Shown in pieces: positions 56,134 to 64,000 of a stretch of 64,000 nucleotides of DNA; position 1 is the first letter of the stretch, and each line of letters opens with the position of its first letter. Below the pieces are notes generated by a model that was not told the DNA's origin, did not search any database, and saw only the letters and a list, made by a program, of their open reading frames with translations. Origin of the DNA: Thiomicrorhabdus sp. (lineage in GTDB: Bacteria > Pseudomonadota > Gammaproteobacteria > Thiomicrospirales > Thiomicrospiraceae); NCBI RefSeq assembly GCF_963677875.1, contig NZ_OY782566.1, positions 186,001 through 250,000 of the forward strand, given 5' to 3'. A program made the position numbers and the translations under genes.

Positions 56134-56520
56134 TTAAGCGTCGATCATCGCCTGATAATCTTCGTCACTCAACAGCTCATCCAACTCGGAAGTATCGTGC
56201 GGGGCAATTTTAAATAACCATCCGCTGTCGTAGGGTTCGTCGTTGATCAGCTCCGGTTCGTCTTCCAGAGCTTCGTTGATTGCAACGATTTCGCCGCTGA
56301 CCGGCGCGTAAATATCGGAAGCCGACTTGACCGATTCCAGAGACATCACATCGTCCCCGGCCGCCACGTCTCTTCCCAGCTCCGGAAAGGTCACACTCAT
56401 CAATTCGCCTAGAGCCTCCTGGGCAAAATCGGTAATTCCAACAACGGCATTACCTTCTTCATCAATGTAAACCCACTCGTGTGTTTCGGCATATTTTAAA
56501 TGTTGCGGCAATACGCTCAT
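56134..56520 (-). CDS. gcvH: Glycine cleavage system H protein
   Basis: 128-aa lipoyl carrier of the glycine cleavage system. The lipoylated Lys is K65 in SLESVKSASDIYAPVSG; THEWVYIDEEGNAVVGITDFA near 13 and NDEPYDSGWLFKI near 93 are typical. Two ATGs occur; 56520 with GGAG at 7 nt was chosen. No gcvT or gcvP is adjacent, so it is a lone copy. In sulfur oxidisers GcvH-like LbpA proteins also exist, but those sit beside hdr genes and this sequence looks canonical. Confidence 0.94.
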   Translation of the reverse strand: MSVLPQHLKYAETHEWVYIDEEGNAVVGITDFAQEALGELMSVTFPELGRDVAAGDDVMSLESVKSASDIYAPVSGEIVAINEALEDEPELINDEPYDSGWLFKIAPHDTSELDELLSDEDYQAMIDA

Positions 56521-56697
56521 CATTCCTCTCCCTGTTCTGCTGATCCTGACCGTCTATGGCTGAATCATATCATTAAATTCCGGCATGTCCTGCCAAGAAA
56601 TGGCGATTTGCCAACGAATTTTCCCGCCGATTCGCAACTCTGCCCATTTCTTTCCATTTCTTTGAGGGAAGCCCCATGCAAACAAAGCAGATCACAA

Positions 56698-57288
56698 TTA
56701 ATATTGCGAGATACTTGCCGTCACCACACCCCAGATCACCATATCACTCTCTTCGCGAATTTCAATCGGCCGGTAATCGGGATTTTCCGGTAACAGCCAG
56801 GTACGGCCGTCGCGAATTTTCAAGCGTTTCACAGTCAGATCACCGTCCAGAGCGGCGATCACAATTTTGCCATCGGCCGGCGTCACACTTCGGTCAACGA
56901 TGAGAATATCACCATCGAGAATACCCACATCGCGCATTGAATCGCCCTGCACTCTCAATAAAAAAGTCGCCTCCTGATTGCGGATCAACTTCTCATTCAA
57001 ATCCAGACGCGTTTCAACATAATCTTCTGCCGGACTCGGAAATCCGGCAATCACTTTGGAAGCAAACAGCGGCAGCTCAACGCCCGAATAATCGCCCGAT
57101 TGCGGTGGATGCTCGGCGTCTTTACCGTCGGTGAACATGCCGTCTTTCACCCACCTGCGGATCTTCTCCGCCTGAGAAGCCGGTACACGGATAACCTTGC
57201 TTTTTTCCCCGAAACGGCCGGAACCGCTTTTACGTCCGGCCCCCTCCCGGGCACCGCCATGAGTGATTTTATCAGCCCTGTCCGCCAT
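56698..57288 (-). CDS. umuD: UmuD-like autoproteolytic protein with N-terminal extension
   Basis: 196-aa S24 peptidase-fold protein; E. coli UmuD is 139 aa. Self-cleavage site A81-G82, catalytic Ser117 (GDSMRD) and Lys154 (LTVKRL). Their spacings of 36 and 37 residues equal those of E. coli UmuD (C24-G25, S60, K97). About 57 additional N-terminal residues include HGGAREGAGRKSGSGRFG and a VIRVPASQAEKIRRWVKDG helix, resembling a small DNA-binding (RHH-like) segment. It may be both polymerase V subunit and LexA-like self-cleaving repressor. It is divergent from umuC, whereas most are umuDC operons. SD weak. Confidence 0.88.
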   Translation of the reverse strand: MADRADKITHGGAREGAGRKSGSGRFGEKSKVIRVPASQAEKIRRWVKDGMFTDGKDAEHPPQSGDYSGVELPLFASKVIAGFPSPAEDYVETRLDLNEKLIRNQEATFLLRVQGDSMRDVGILDGDILIVDRSVTPADGKIVIAALDGDLTVKRLKIRDGRTWLLPENPDYRPIEIREESDMVIWGVVTASISQY

Positions 57289-57314
57289 TTCAGTTTGCTC
57301 TTCGTCTGTTATGA

Positions 57315-57324
57315 AATTCGAATT
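57315..57324. promoter_or_regulatory. Palindrome AATTCGAATT between umuD and umuC
   Basis: Perfect 10-bp palindrome 27 nt before the umuD start, well placed to be an operator for the divergent pair. Confidence 0.35.
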
Positions 57325-57353
57325 ACCTTACGAAAAGTCATTATTGCATAAAC

Positions 57354-57369
57354 TTGAATATTGTTACAG
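57354..57369. promoter_or_regulatory. Degenerate LexA (SOS) box
   Basis: TTGAATATTGTTACAG compares with CTGT-N8-ACAG: the right half-site ACAG is intact, the left half (TTGA for CTGT) is degenerate. It lies 41 nt upstream of the umuC ATG. Confidence 0.4.
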
Positions 57370-57410
57370 AATTCAAAAAATAACTTAACCATTTCCCCGA
57401 GACTTTGCTC

Positions 57411-58754
57411 ATGCCGCTGTATGCACTCATCGATGGAAACGCTTTCTATGCCTCTTGCCAGATTGCCTTTCAACCTGAATTAAAACACCGCCCCGTCGTG
57501 GTGCTGTCCAACAACGACGGCTGCATTGTCGCTGCCAACGATCTTGCCAAACAACTCGACCGCCACTATTTCAAACAGCGCAACCTCGGAGCCGGAGGCT
57601 ATCACGCCGCCATACCGAACAGTATGATGTTCCAGCCTTACTATAAAGTCGCCGGGCTGCTGAAACGGCATAACACGGCAGTATTCAGTTCCAATTACGA
57701 ACTCTACGAAGACATGAGTCAGCGCATGCACCGCATTACCGCCGGGTTTGCCGAACGCCAGGCGATATACTCGATTGACGAAAGCTTCCTGGATTTCGGC
57801 AATCTCACTTTCGCGGCGGCCGACCAACACGCCCGTCGCCTGAAACAGACGGTGCAACAATCTCTCGGCCTGCCGGTTGCCGTCGGCATCGGTCGCTCCA
57901 AAACCGAAGCAAAGCTGGCCAATCGTCTAGCCAAAAAATTGCAGTATAACCACGGAGTTTTTAACCTCGGAAGCTTGTCCGAACAGGCGCACGACGCTCT
58001 TCTGAAAACGTTGGAAGTCGGTGAAGTCTGGGGCGTTGGCAAGCGTTTGGCAAGCAGCCTCTACGAACAAAATATTCGCAGTGCCTATGATTTAAAACAC
58101 GCCGACGGCAAACTGATTCGTCGGCAATATTCCGTGCATCTGGAACGCACCGTACAGGAACTTAACGGGCAAGCCTGTCTGCCATTCTACGAAGCGCATC
58201 CTTATAAACAGCAAATTATTTCATCGCGATCTTTCGGCCGCAGTGTCACTCAATTACAAGAAATGCGCCAGGCCGTCACCCATCATGTCTGCAAAGCAGC
58301 CGAGAAATTACGCCGCCAGCAATGCCGCTGCACCAGTTTAAGCGTCCATATACGCACAGCCGATCACACTTTCAAGCCGACTTACCGCAATCAGCAAACC
58401 ATCGTTTGGATTCAACCTACCGACGACAGCATTCAGTTGAGCCGATACGCTCATCAGGCGCTCCAGGCAATCTGGCAAACCGGCTTCGACTACGCCAAAA
58501 CCGGCATAGTACTCAACAATATCGAACCCTGGGGAAACGAACAGTTCGACCTTTTTGCTCCGCCGGAGAATCCGGAAACAGAGCGTAAATCCGCCGTTTT
58601 GATGCAACTGATGGATCGGATCAACCGCCAGAAAGGGCAGAACAGTCTGCAACTTGGTAGCTGCGGTTTGCAAAACAGTGCCTGGAAAATGAAACGCAAT
58701 CTGATGTCTCCGCGCTATACCACGCAATGGGACGAACTTTTAACGGTTTGCTGA
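57411..58754 (+). CDS. umuC: DNA polymerase V catalytic subunit UmuC
   Basis: Y-family translesion polymerase, 447 aa. N-terminal ALIDGNAFYASCQIAF (5–20) has the first catalytic Asp; SIDESFLDF near 121 has the other acidic residues. The GVGKRL helix-hairpin-helix is near 208, little-finger domain after about 235, and the UmuC-specific C-terminal block (RQKGQNSLQLGSCG…SPRYTTQWDELL) is present. The frame starts at TTG 57405, but ATG 57411 gives the family N-terminus. It faces umuD across a 122-nt regulatory region. Confidence 0.94.
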   Translation: MPLYALIDGNAFYASCQIAFQPELKHRPVVVLSNNDGCIVAANDLAKQLDRHYFKQRNLGAGGYHAAIPNSMMFQPYYKVAGLLKRHNTAVFSSNYELYEDMSQRMHRITAGFAERQAIYSIDESFLDFGNLTFAAADQHARRLKQTVQQSLGLPVAVGIGRSKTEAKLANRLAKKLQYNHGVFNLGSLSEQAHDALLKTLEVGEVWGVGKRLASSLYEQNIRSAYDLKHADGKLIRRQYSVHLERTVQELNGQACLPFYEAHPYKQQIISSRSFGRSVTQLQEMRQAVTHHVCKAAEKLRRQQCRCTSLSVHIRTADHTFKPTYRNQQTIVWIQPTDDSIQLSRYAHQALQAIWQTGFDYAKTGIVLNNIEPWGNEQFDLFAPPENPETERKSAVLMQLMDRINRQKGQNSLQLGSCGLQNSAWKMKRNLMSPRYTTQWDELLTVC

Positions 58755-58823
58755 TCCCGCTCGCACAACCCCATGCAAACGCATGAACCATCGTTACCGA
58801 CTTTTCAGAATATTCTTTGCCGA

Positions 58824-58839
58824 CTTTAACATGGTAAAG
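58824..58839. promoter_or_regulatory. Dyad upstream of the two-component operon
   Basis: CTTTAaCATGgTAAAG, 14 of 16 positions palindromic, 110–125 nt before the regulator ATG. A tandem GCCAAGAG repeat (58914–58921, 58923–58930) lies closer to the gene. Either may be an autoregulatory site. The rest of the 194-nt spacer is featureless. Confidence 0.35.
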
Positions 58840-58948
58840 TGCAATCTCATACGATCAAGCTCCTGATCCGCTCGGCACAGAAGCAATAATAAACGCTCTT
58901 GCATAAAAAACTTGCCAAGAGTGCCAAGAGAACAGAGAATTAAGCATT

Positions 58949-59608
58949 ATGAGAATCTTACTGACCGACGACGATCCGGACTTCGGACTCGCTCTGCAAA
59001 CCTCCCTGAAAAAATCCGGCATGACCGTAGATTGGGTCACCAATGCCGAACAAGCTTTGGCCGCCCTTGGATCAGACAATTTCGACCTGCTTCTGCTCGA
59101 CCTGACTTTGCCTAAAATGGACGGCATCGCCCTGCTGAAACAACTCCGTCAGTCCGAAAATGCCATTCTGATCATCGTTCTGACCGCCCGTGATTCTCTG
59201 CAGGACAGAATTCAGGGGCTGGATCTTGGCGCCGACGACTACCTGAGTAAACCTTTTAACGTAAAAGAACTCGTCAGTCGAATTCAAGCCGTTTCACGCC
59301 GCCGGGAAGGCCGTCTGGTCAACGAAATTCACTACCGCGGTCTGCAGATCGATCTGTCGCACCACTGCGTGAATTACCAGAATCAGGACATCAAGGTAAC
59401 CAAAAAAGAATTCATTCTGCTGAGAGTCCTGCTGGAACATCAGGGACGCATCGTCTCCAAACAGCAACTGGAAGAAAAACTCTACAGCTGGCAGCACGAC
59501 ATCGGCAGCAACAGCATTGAAGTCCATATCCACAATCTTCGCAAAAAGATCCCGATCCGTTTCATTGAAACCATTCGCGGACTCGGTTATCGCGTCGAAT
59601 CACAATGA
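58949..59608 (+). CDS. OmpR-family response regulator
   Basis: 219 aa. The receiver domain has acidic pocket DDD at 7–9, phospho-acceptor D51 (LLLLDLTLPKMDG), and Lys in YLSKPFN near 101. The C-terminal winged helix (about 125–217) ends IRGLGYRVE. It resembles the QseB/PmrA/TctD group. It is coupled to the kinase gene by a 4-nt overlap. The regulated genes are unknown. SD weak. Confidence 0.92.
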   Translation: MRILLTDDDPDFGLALQTSLKKSGMTVDWVTNAEQALAALGSDNFDLLLLDLTLPKMDGIALLKQLRQSENAILIIVLTARDSLQDRIQGLDLGADDYLSKPFNVKELVSRIQAVSRRREGRLVNEIHYRGLQIDLSHHCVNYQNQDIKVTKKEFILLRVLLEHQGRIVSKQQLEEKLYSWQHDIGSNSIEVHIHNLRKKIPIRFIETIRGLGYRVESQ

Positions 59609-60978
59609 GTTCCGGCCCTTCACTCAGCCGACGATTAATGATTGTCACCTTCACGGTGCTGCTCTTAAGTTACAGCGTCATCACGCTGCTCAACCACCGG
59701 GAAGTCAATAAAGAGATCGAAGAAATTTACGATGCCGAGCTGAAACAATACGCCTACCTGGTTTCAGAAGTCGTCAAACACGCGCCCCGAAGCCTGCACG
59801 ATCCACTTGATCGCCCCACCTCGAAAACCGCCGTAGAAGATGATGCCGACAAAATTATTTTCCAGGTTCTCGATAAGGACGGTAACATCATCGGGGCCTC
59901 AAGATTTGCTCCGAAAGCTCCGCTTCTCGATCAATATACCCAGCTCAAACAAGGCCATTACAACATCGAACTCAAACAGCAGATGTGGCGGGCCTACATG
60001 TTGCCCATCGAACCGCATTACTGGCTGATTACTGCGGAAAACGACAAAGTTCGTCTGGAAATCGTCAACAACCTGACCTACAACTTGCTCTTCTCGCTTT
60101 TGGTCGGTTTTCCGCTGATCCTGGTGCTGGTATTCGTCGTCTTCCAGGCCGGACTGTCGCCACTGAAACGAATCACACAGCTCATCGCCGGTAAAGACCC
60201 CTACGATCTCAGACCGATCCTAAGACACGACACCCCGCGAGAAATCCGTCCGTTTATCAACGAAATCAACCAACTCATGCAGCGCATACAGAACGCCATC
60301 CAGGAAGAAAAAAGCTTTACCTCAGATGCGGCGCATGAATTAAGAACGCCTCTGGCCGCCCTGAAAATTCAGATCGACCTCCTGCAAAGCAGCGTGGAAA
60401 CCCCGGAACACCAACCTCAGATCAGCGCCATTCAAAACACCGTCAAGCGTACGCTGCATCTGGCGGATCAACTGCTCAACCTGTACAAGGCACAGCCGGA
60501 GCTGCAGCGCGAAGCCTTTCAACCCTTACAGCTGCAACACATCCTGACCCAGAGCATCAATACACTCTATCCGCTGATCAGTTACAAAAAAATCGATCTG
60601 GAAGTCGAAGGTGCCGATCAATACGATCGGATTTTAGGGAACGAAGTCGGTCTGCAGCAGGTCTTCGTGAATCTGCTGCATAACGCTATTCAATACACAC
60701 CGAATCAGGGACGAATCCGTATCAGACTGGCAATACTTGATCAGCAGATTCAATGCTGTATCGAAGACAGCGGAGACGGCGTTCCCGACGAAAAGAAACC
60801 CCAGATCTTCAAACGCTTCTATCGTCAGGAACAGCACCGTCAGAGGGCCGACGGTTGCGGCCTTGGATTGACCATCGTCGCCAAAATACTGATGGCGCAT
60901 CAGGTCGACATCCAAACATTGGACAGCTCGCTCGGCGGATTAAAAGTCTGCCTGCTGTTTAAAAAACATTCCGCCTAA
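59605..60978 (+). CDS. Sensor histidine kinase, QseC-like
   Basis: 457 aa. TM1 at about 10–28, a periplasmic sensor of about 130 aa of the 2CSK_N type (VSEVVKHAPRSLHDP … GASRFAPKAPLL), TM2 at about 158–180, HAMP, HisKA with H244 in TSDAAHELRTPLAAL, and an ATPase domain with N-box VNLLHNAIQYTP near 357 and GCGLGLTIV near 418. It forms a two-component system with the regulator just upstream. The signal is unknown. Its end overlaps the photolyase gene by 4 nt, convergently. Confidence 0.92.
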   Translation: MSSGPSLSRRLMIVTFTVLLLSYSVITLLNHREVNKEIEEIYDAELKQYAYLVSEVVKHAPRSLHDPLDRPTSKTAVEDDADKIIFQVLDKDGNIIGASRFAPKAPLLDQYTQLKQGHYNIELKQQMWRAYMLPIEPHYWLITAENDKVRLEIVNNLTYNLLFSLLVGFPLILVLVFVVFQAGLSPLKRITQLIAGKDPYDLRPILRHDTPREIRPFINEINQLMQRIQNAIQEEKSFTSDAAHELRTPLAALKIQIDLLQSSVETPEHQPQISAIQNTVKRTLHLADQLLNLYKAQPELQREAFQPLQLQHILTQSINTLYPLISYKKIDLEVEGADQYDRILGNEVGLQQVFVNLLHNAIQYTPNQGRIRIRLAILDQQIQCCIEDSGDGVPDEKKPQIFKRFYRQEQHRQRADGCGLGLTIVAKILMAHQVDIQTLDSSLGGLKVCLLFKKHSA

Positions 60979-62417
60979 AAGGCCTCCACTCTCACCGATT
61001 TCAAAGCCTCGACTCTTTGCAGATGTTGCAAACGACTCTGTTCGAGATCCACCAGCGGAAAAGGATAATCGCGCCCAAGTTCGATGCCGCAGGCTCGACA
61101 GGCTGTGGAGTTTTCCCAGGGAGCGTGGATCACCGCGCTGTCCAGACGCGCCAGCTCCGGTACCCACTGGCGGATATACTCACCGTCCGGATCAAACTTC
61201 TGACTCTGGCGCACAGGGTTGAACAGACGGTAATAAGGGGCGGCATCCACCCCACAACCGGCGACCCATTGCCACCCCATCACGTTGTTGGCCGGGTCGG
61301 CGTCAAGCAACGTATCGTCAAACCAGCGCTTGCCGACCAGCCAATGCTGGTTGAGATTCTTCGTCAGAAAGGATGCAACCACCATCCTGACTCGATTATG
61401 CATATAGCCGCTATGCCACAATTGACGCATACCCGCATCGACAATCGGAATCCCCGTCTGCCCACGTTGCCAGATATGGGTTCGCTGATCCACACCGTCC
61501 CAGGAAAAATCAATAAAACGACTTTGAAACGGCATCTCTTCCGTATAAGGAAAAAACCAGAGCAGCAGACGGGCAAACTCCCGCCAGGCCAGTTGCCGCA
61601 ACCAACTTTGTATTTGCTGCGCACCCACTTGATCTCCGAGAGATTTCAATTCAAAGATCAACATACGACTCGAAACATGACCGAAATTCAAATAGGCCGA
61701 CAGATGACTGGTCGAGTCCCGAGCGGGCAAATCCCGTTGAACGTCGTACTCCGCGAAAGCTCCGTCGATAAAAGCAAAAAGCTGCTGCCAGCCGCTCTGC
61801 TCGCCGACGCTCCAGTGCTTCATCAGTTCCTGAGCCCAAGGTTGCCGACTCAGCTGCACCAGCGAAGCGGCCTGTTCCCAGCTTTCCGGCGGCGGCAATA
61901 TTTTATGCCGACCCATGCGAGTTTTTTCGAAAGGCTCCAAAGAATCGATTTTCGTCAGCACATTCCGGTAAAAGGGGGTAAACACCGCATAAGGCTCGCC
62001 TTTTTTATTTAGAATCTCTCCTGGTTCGAACCAGAATTCCGAAAAGCTGGGATGCAACGCCACCCCGTATGACTCGCATACCCTCTGCGCTTTTTGCTGC
62101 ATTTCGTTAAACGGATGCCCGACTTGAAACGAGTAGTAGACGGTTTGCACATGGTACTCGGAAAACAACTTGAGAAGATTCGGTTCGAAACGCCCTTCCA
62201 TCACCCACAGGCCTGCGCAACCGTTCCGCCGGTAAAATGTGTTTTGCAACGCTTCCAGAGCGTGCGCCAGCCAGACAGAACCTGCTTCGCCCTGCGTATA
62301 ATCTTCATCGTGAAAATAAGCGACAATGACTTTTTCCGATTCATCCAAAGCGCGCTGCAAAGCCGGCAGATAATCGATGCGAAACTCTCTTTGAATCCAG
62401 ACTAAAGCGGTTTTCAT
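60975..62417 (-). CDS. phrB: Deoxyribodipyrimidine photolyase family protein
   Basis: 480-aa FAD/light-dependent repair enzyme or cryptochrome relative. N-terminal alpha/beta antenna domain (ALVWIQREFRIDYLPAL, where photolyases have VWFRxDLR), then the FAD domain with FARLLLWFFPY, VDAGMRQLWHSGYMHNRVRM near 330 and DADPANNVMGWQWVAGCG near 379. The latter carries the Asn and Trp typical of CPD photolyases. ATG 62417 (AAGGA 8 nt upstream) was chosen over an open upstream extension. Divergent from msrA, from which it is 55 nt away. Confidence 0.9.
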   Translation of the reverse strand: MKTALVWIQREFRIDYLPALQRALDESEKVIVAYFHDEDYTQGEAGSVWLAHALEALQNTFYRRNGCAGLWVMEGRFEPNLLKLFSEYHVQTVYYSFQVGHPFNEMQQKAQRVCESYGVALHPSFSEFWFEPGEILNKKGEPYAVFTPFYRNVLTKIDSLEPFEKTRMGRHKILPPPESWEQAASLVQLSRQPWAQELMKHWSVGEQSGWQQLFAFIDGAFAEYDVQRDLPARDSTSHLSAYLNFGHVSSRMLIFELKSLGDQVGAQQIQSWLRQLAWREFARLLLWFFPYTEEMPFQSRFIDFSWDGVDQRTHIWQRGQTGIPIVDAGMRQLWHSGYMHNRVRMVVASFLTKNLNQHWLVGKRWFDDTLLDADPANNVMGWQWVAGCGVDAAPYYRLFNPVRQSQKFDPDGEYIRQWVPELARLDSAVIHAPWENSTACRACGIELGRDYPFPLVDLEQSRLQHLQRVEALKSVRVEAF

Positions 62418-62472
62418 CTCCGAATTCCTTTTTGTTATGATGATAGCCTTAAATTCCAATCAGGAGATGACC

Positions 62473-63057
62473 ATGAATTCACCGGCTTACGACTCAATCG
62501 TTTTTGGAATGGGCTGCTTCTGGGGTGCCGAAAAGCGCATGGCCGCGCTTGAAGGCGTCATCGATACTGAAAGCGGTTACGCCGGAGGCGACGACCTGCT
62601 TACAGATTACCATCAAGTACTTGATTTGGAAAAACACCTTCGAAGCGGTCTGGCCGAGAAGCGAAACCACGCCGAAGTCGTCAAAGTCGTTTACGACCCG
62701 AAAAAGGTTTCTTTAATGGCCTTGCTGGCTCAATTCTGGGAAAACCACAATCCGACGCAGGGAGATCGTCAGGGCAACGATATCGGCTCCAACTATCGCA
62801 GCGCCATCTATTATCAGACAGCGCAACAGCGCAATCTTGCCGAACACAGTCTGGACTGCTATCAGCAAGCATTGAGTGCCGCCGGATGGTCGAAAATCAC
62901 CACCGAAATTCTACCGTTGCGAAACTACAATCGTGCTGAAGAATACCACCAGGATTACTTGCAAAAACATCCGGGCGGTTACTGCGGCCTCGGCGGCACG
63001 GGAATCGCTTTTCCGATCGAGACGTGTACGGTCGTCCAAGTGAACGAATCTCCATAA
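62473..63057 (+). CDS. msrA: Peptide-methionine (S)-S-oxide reductase MsrA
   Basis: Repairs oxidised methionine; 194 aa. The catalytic motif FGMGCFWGAEKRM has C15. SGYAGGDD near 36, HAEVVKVVYDPKKVS near 67 and YHQDYLQKHPGGYCGLGGTG near 160, with resolving Cys, are visible. GGAG lies 6 nt before ATG 62473; earlier in-frame starts are unsupported. It lies between a photolyase and a diguanylate cyclase, and pairs well with the photo-oxidative repair theme. Confidence 0.95.
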   Translation: MNSPAYDSIVFGMGCFWGAEKRMAALEGVIDTESGYAGGDDLLTDYHQVLDLEKHLRSGLAEKRNHAEVVKVVYDPKKVSLMALLAQFWENHNPTQGDRQGNDIGSNYRSAIYYQTAQQRNLAEHSLDCYQQALSAAGWSKITTEILPLRNYNRAEEYHQDYLQKHPGGYCGLGGTGIAFPIETCTVVQVNESP

Positions 63058-63061
63058 CCGC

Positions 63062-64000
63062 TCACGAAGCCTCTTCGGCATCGCAAACCCGGTTTCGGCC
63101 ATCCCCCTTAGCCAGATAGAGCGCCTGATCCACCCGGCGGAAAAAGGCGGTACGCTCTTCGGATTTACGATATTGAGCCACACCGAAACTCGCCGTCTGC
63201 CGCCCCGCTTCGACAAAATCGAATTCTTCGATCTTCCTGCGCAGGTTTTCCGCCAGGATGCTAGCCCCGGACTTATCGGTCTGAGGGCAAATAATCAAAA
63301 ATTCTTCACCACCCCATCGACCCACGACATCGACCTTGCGCACATTGCTGTGCAGGATACGGGCAACATTCTGTATTACCTGATCTCCGACCTCATGCCC
63401 GAAGTAATCGTTGACATTTTTAAAGTGATCCAGATCCAGCATGATAATCGACAACGGCAAATCGTAACGCTCCGCCCGATCCAACTCGCGGCCCAGCTCT
63501 TTATCCAATTTGGCCCGGTTGCTGATCCCGGTCAGTTTGTCAGTTTCCGAAAGCGCCTTCAATTTCACCTGATCGTCAATATTTTTGTAAAACGCAATAT
63601 AACCGACCCAGGTGTCATACTCATCATAGTTGGGGGTAATATTGACCGCATACCAATTTGTTCCTCCCTGAAAATTCCGGTCCTCGATCTCACAGTGGAA
63701 ATCTTTTTCCTGGGAAACGGTATTCCACAACTCTTGATACAGCCCCTGCGGCGTATTGTCTGATTTCAGTATTCTGATATTTTCGCCTACCACGTCCTTG
63801 CCCGAGCAGGCGAAGTTCTGGCAGAAATATGAACTGGCAAAGGTTATCGTTGCCGAAAAGTCGATAAAAATAAACGCAATATGCCGATCCATAATCTCAA
63901 AGTTCTGATGGCTGCGTTTCAATTCGATATTGAGATTTCTCTGCAAACGGTGCATACGCACCTGATTATCGACACGAACGTTCAATTCTTCCTGATAAAA
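63062..64000 (-). CDS. Diguanylate cyclase with PAS domain, 5' end beyond window
   Basis: C-terminal 312 residues visible; the frame runs open to the window edge with no convincing start, so the true N-terminus lies outside. A short coiled coil is followed by a PAS domain (about 35–140 of the visible part: FIFIDFSATITFASSYFCQN … NWYAVNITPNYDEYDTWVGY) and a GGDEF domain with active site GRWGGEEFLI. The inhibitory RxxD site (RKVD) is present, unlike in the GGDEF-EAL protein at 26 kb, so product inhibition is likely. It is convergent with msrA. Confidence 0.92.
   Translation of the reverse strand, partial: FYQEELNVRVDNQVRMHRLQRNLNIELKRSHQNFEIMDRHIAFIFIDFSATITFASSYFCQNFACSGKDVVGENIRILKSDNTPQGLYQELWNTVSQEKDFHCEIEDRNFQGGTNWYAVNITPNYDEYDTWVGYIAFYKNIDDQVKLKALSETDKLTGISNRAKLDKELGRELDRAERYDLPLSIIMLDLDHFKNVNDYFGHEVGDQVIQNVARILHSNVRKVDVVGRWGGEEFLIICPQTDKSGASILAENLRRKIEEFDFVEAGRQTASFGVAQYRKSEERTAFFRRVDQALYLAKGDGRNRVCDAEEAS

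Noticed and set aside
56134..56520. LbpA of the sulfur-oxidising Hdr pathway
   Set aside because: No hdr or lipoate-assembly genes nearby and the sequence is canonical GcvH.

Overview
This window is ordinary-looking chromosome from a free-living gammaproteobacterium. The block rpoD–dnaG–yqeY–rpsU–tsaD–plsY–folB is the classic macromolecular-synthesis region of that class. The umuD/umuC pair, the metX/metW route, the PF08886-type gshA, pyrB with a non-catalytic pyrC', and a persulfide-sensor-like ArsR protein together suggest the Thiomicrospira/Hydrogenovibrio/Thiomicrorhabdus group of sulfur oxidisers. That placement is an inference; nothing here proves it. No transposases, prophages, CRISPR arrays or integrases are visible.

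Layout. 1–2.8 kb (minus): heme-type ABC importer genes hmuV and hmuU behind a YihY/BrkB membrane protein. 2.9–6.5 kb: a fused 5-oxoprolinase/hydantoinase. 6.6–10.2 kb: a secreted Cys-Gly repeat peptide resembling HvfA-type RiPP metallophores, a DJ-1 protein, the protease CtpA, a SqrR-like ArsR regulator, and a putative metalloprotease behind a near-perfect sigma-28 promoter. 10.4–17.9 kb: a 38-aa membrane peptide, tRNA-Ile2(CAT), then rpoD through folB. 17.9–18.9 kb: two adjacent proteins that each resemble a FliG middle domain. 19–24.7 kb: midA, uppP, a frameshifted vanZ-like gene, nnr, purK and purE. 24.9–28.3 kb: a PhnD-like lipoprotein paired with a GGDEF-EAL protein. 28.4–39.5 kb: metK with a structured leader, metF, rsmE, gshA-gshB-apbE, yqgE-ruvX, pyrR-pyrB-pyrC' and a degenerate FNR-like protein. 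39.5–46.2 kb: PPK2, PLPBP, a 33-aa peptide unit with its own sigma-28 promoter, a flagellar-type hypothetical, proC-yggT and metX-metW. 46.4–49.3 kb: Fur-box-controlled feoABC. 49.3–56.5 kb: a PilZ protein, a HugZ-like protein, an esterase, lptM-lysA, rlmI and gcvH. 56.7–64 kb: divergent umuD/umuC, a two-component system, photolyase, msrA and a diguanylate cyclase cut by the window edge.

Themes. Metal and heme acquisition recurs (hmuUV, feoABC, the HvfA-like peptide, HugZ-like protein). Methionine, SAM and one-carbon metabolism is clustered (metK, metF, metX, metW, gcvH). A dispersed motility/c-di-GMP layer is suggested by three sigma-28-like promoters, two FliG-like proteins, a PilZ protein and two GGDEF proteins. 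The strongest candidates for something undescribed are: (i) the metK 5' leader, where one segment can pair either with a nearby repeat or with the Shine-Dalgarno; (ii) the compact sigma-28 promoter–33-aa ORF–terminator unit at about 41.5 kb; (iii) the HvfA-like peptide with no modification enzymes nearby, preceded by an ECF-like promoter; (iv) the tandem stand-alone FliG-M-like proteins.
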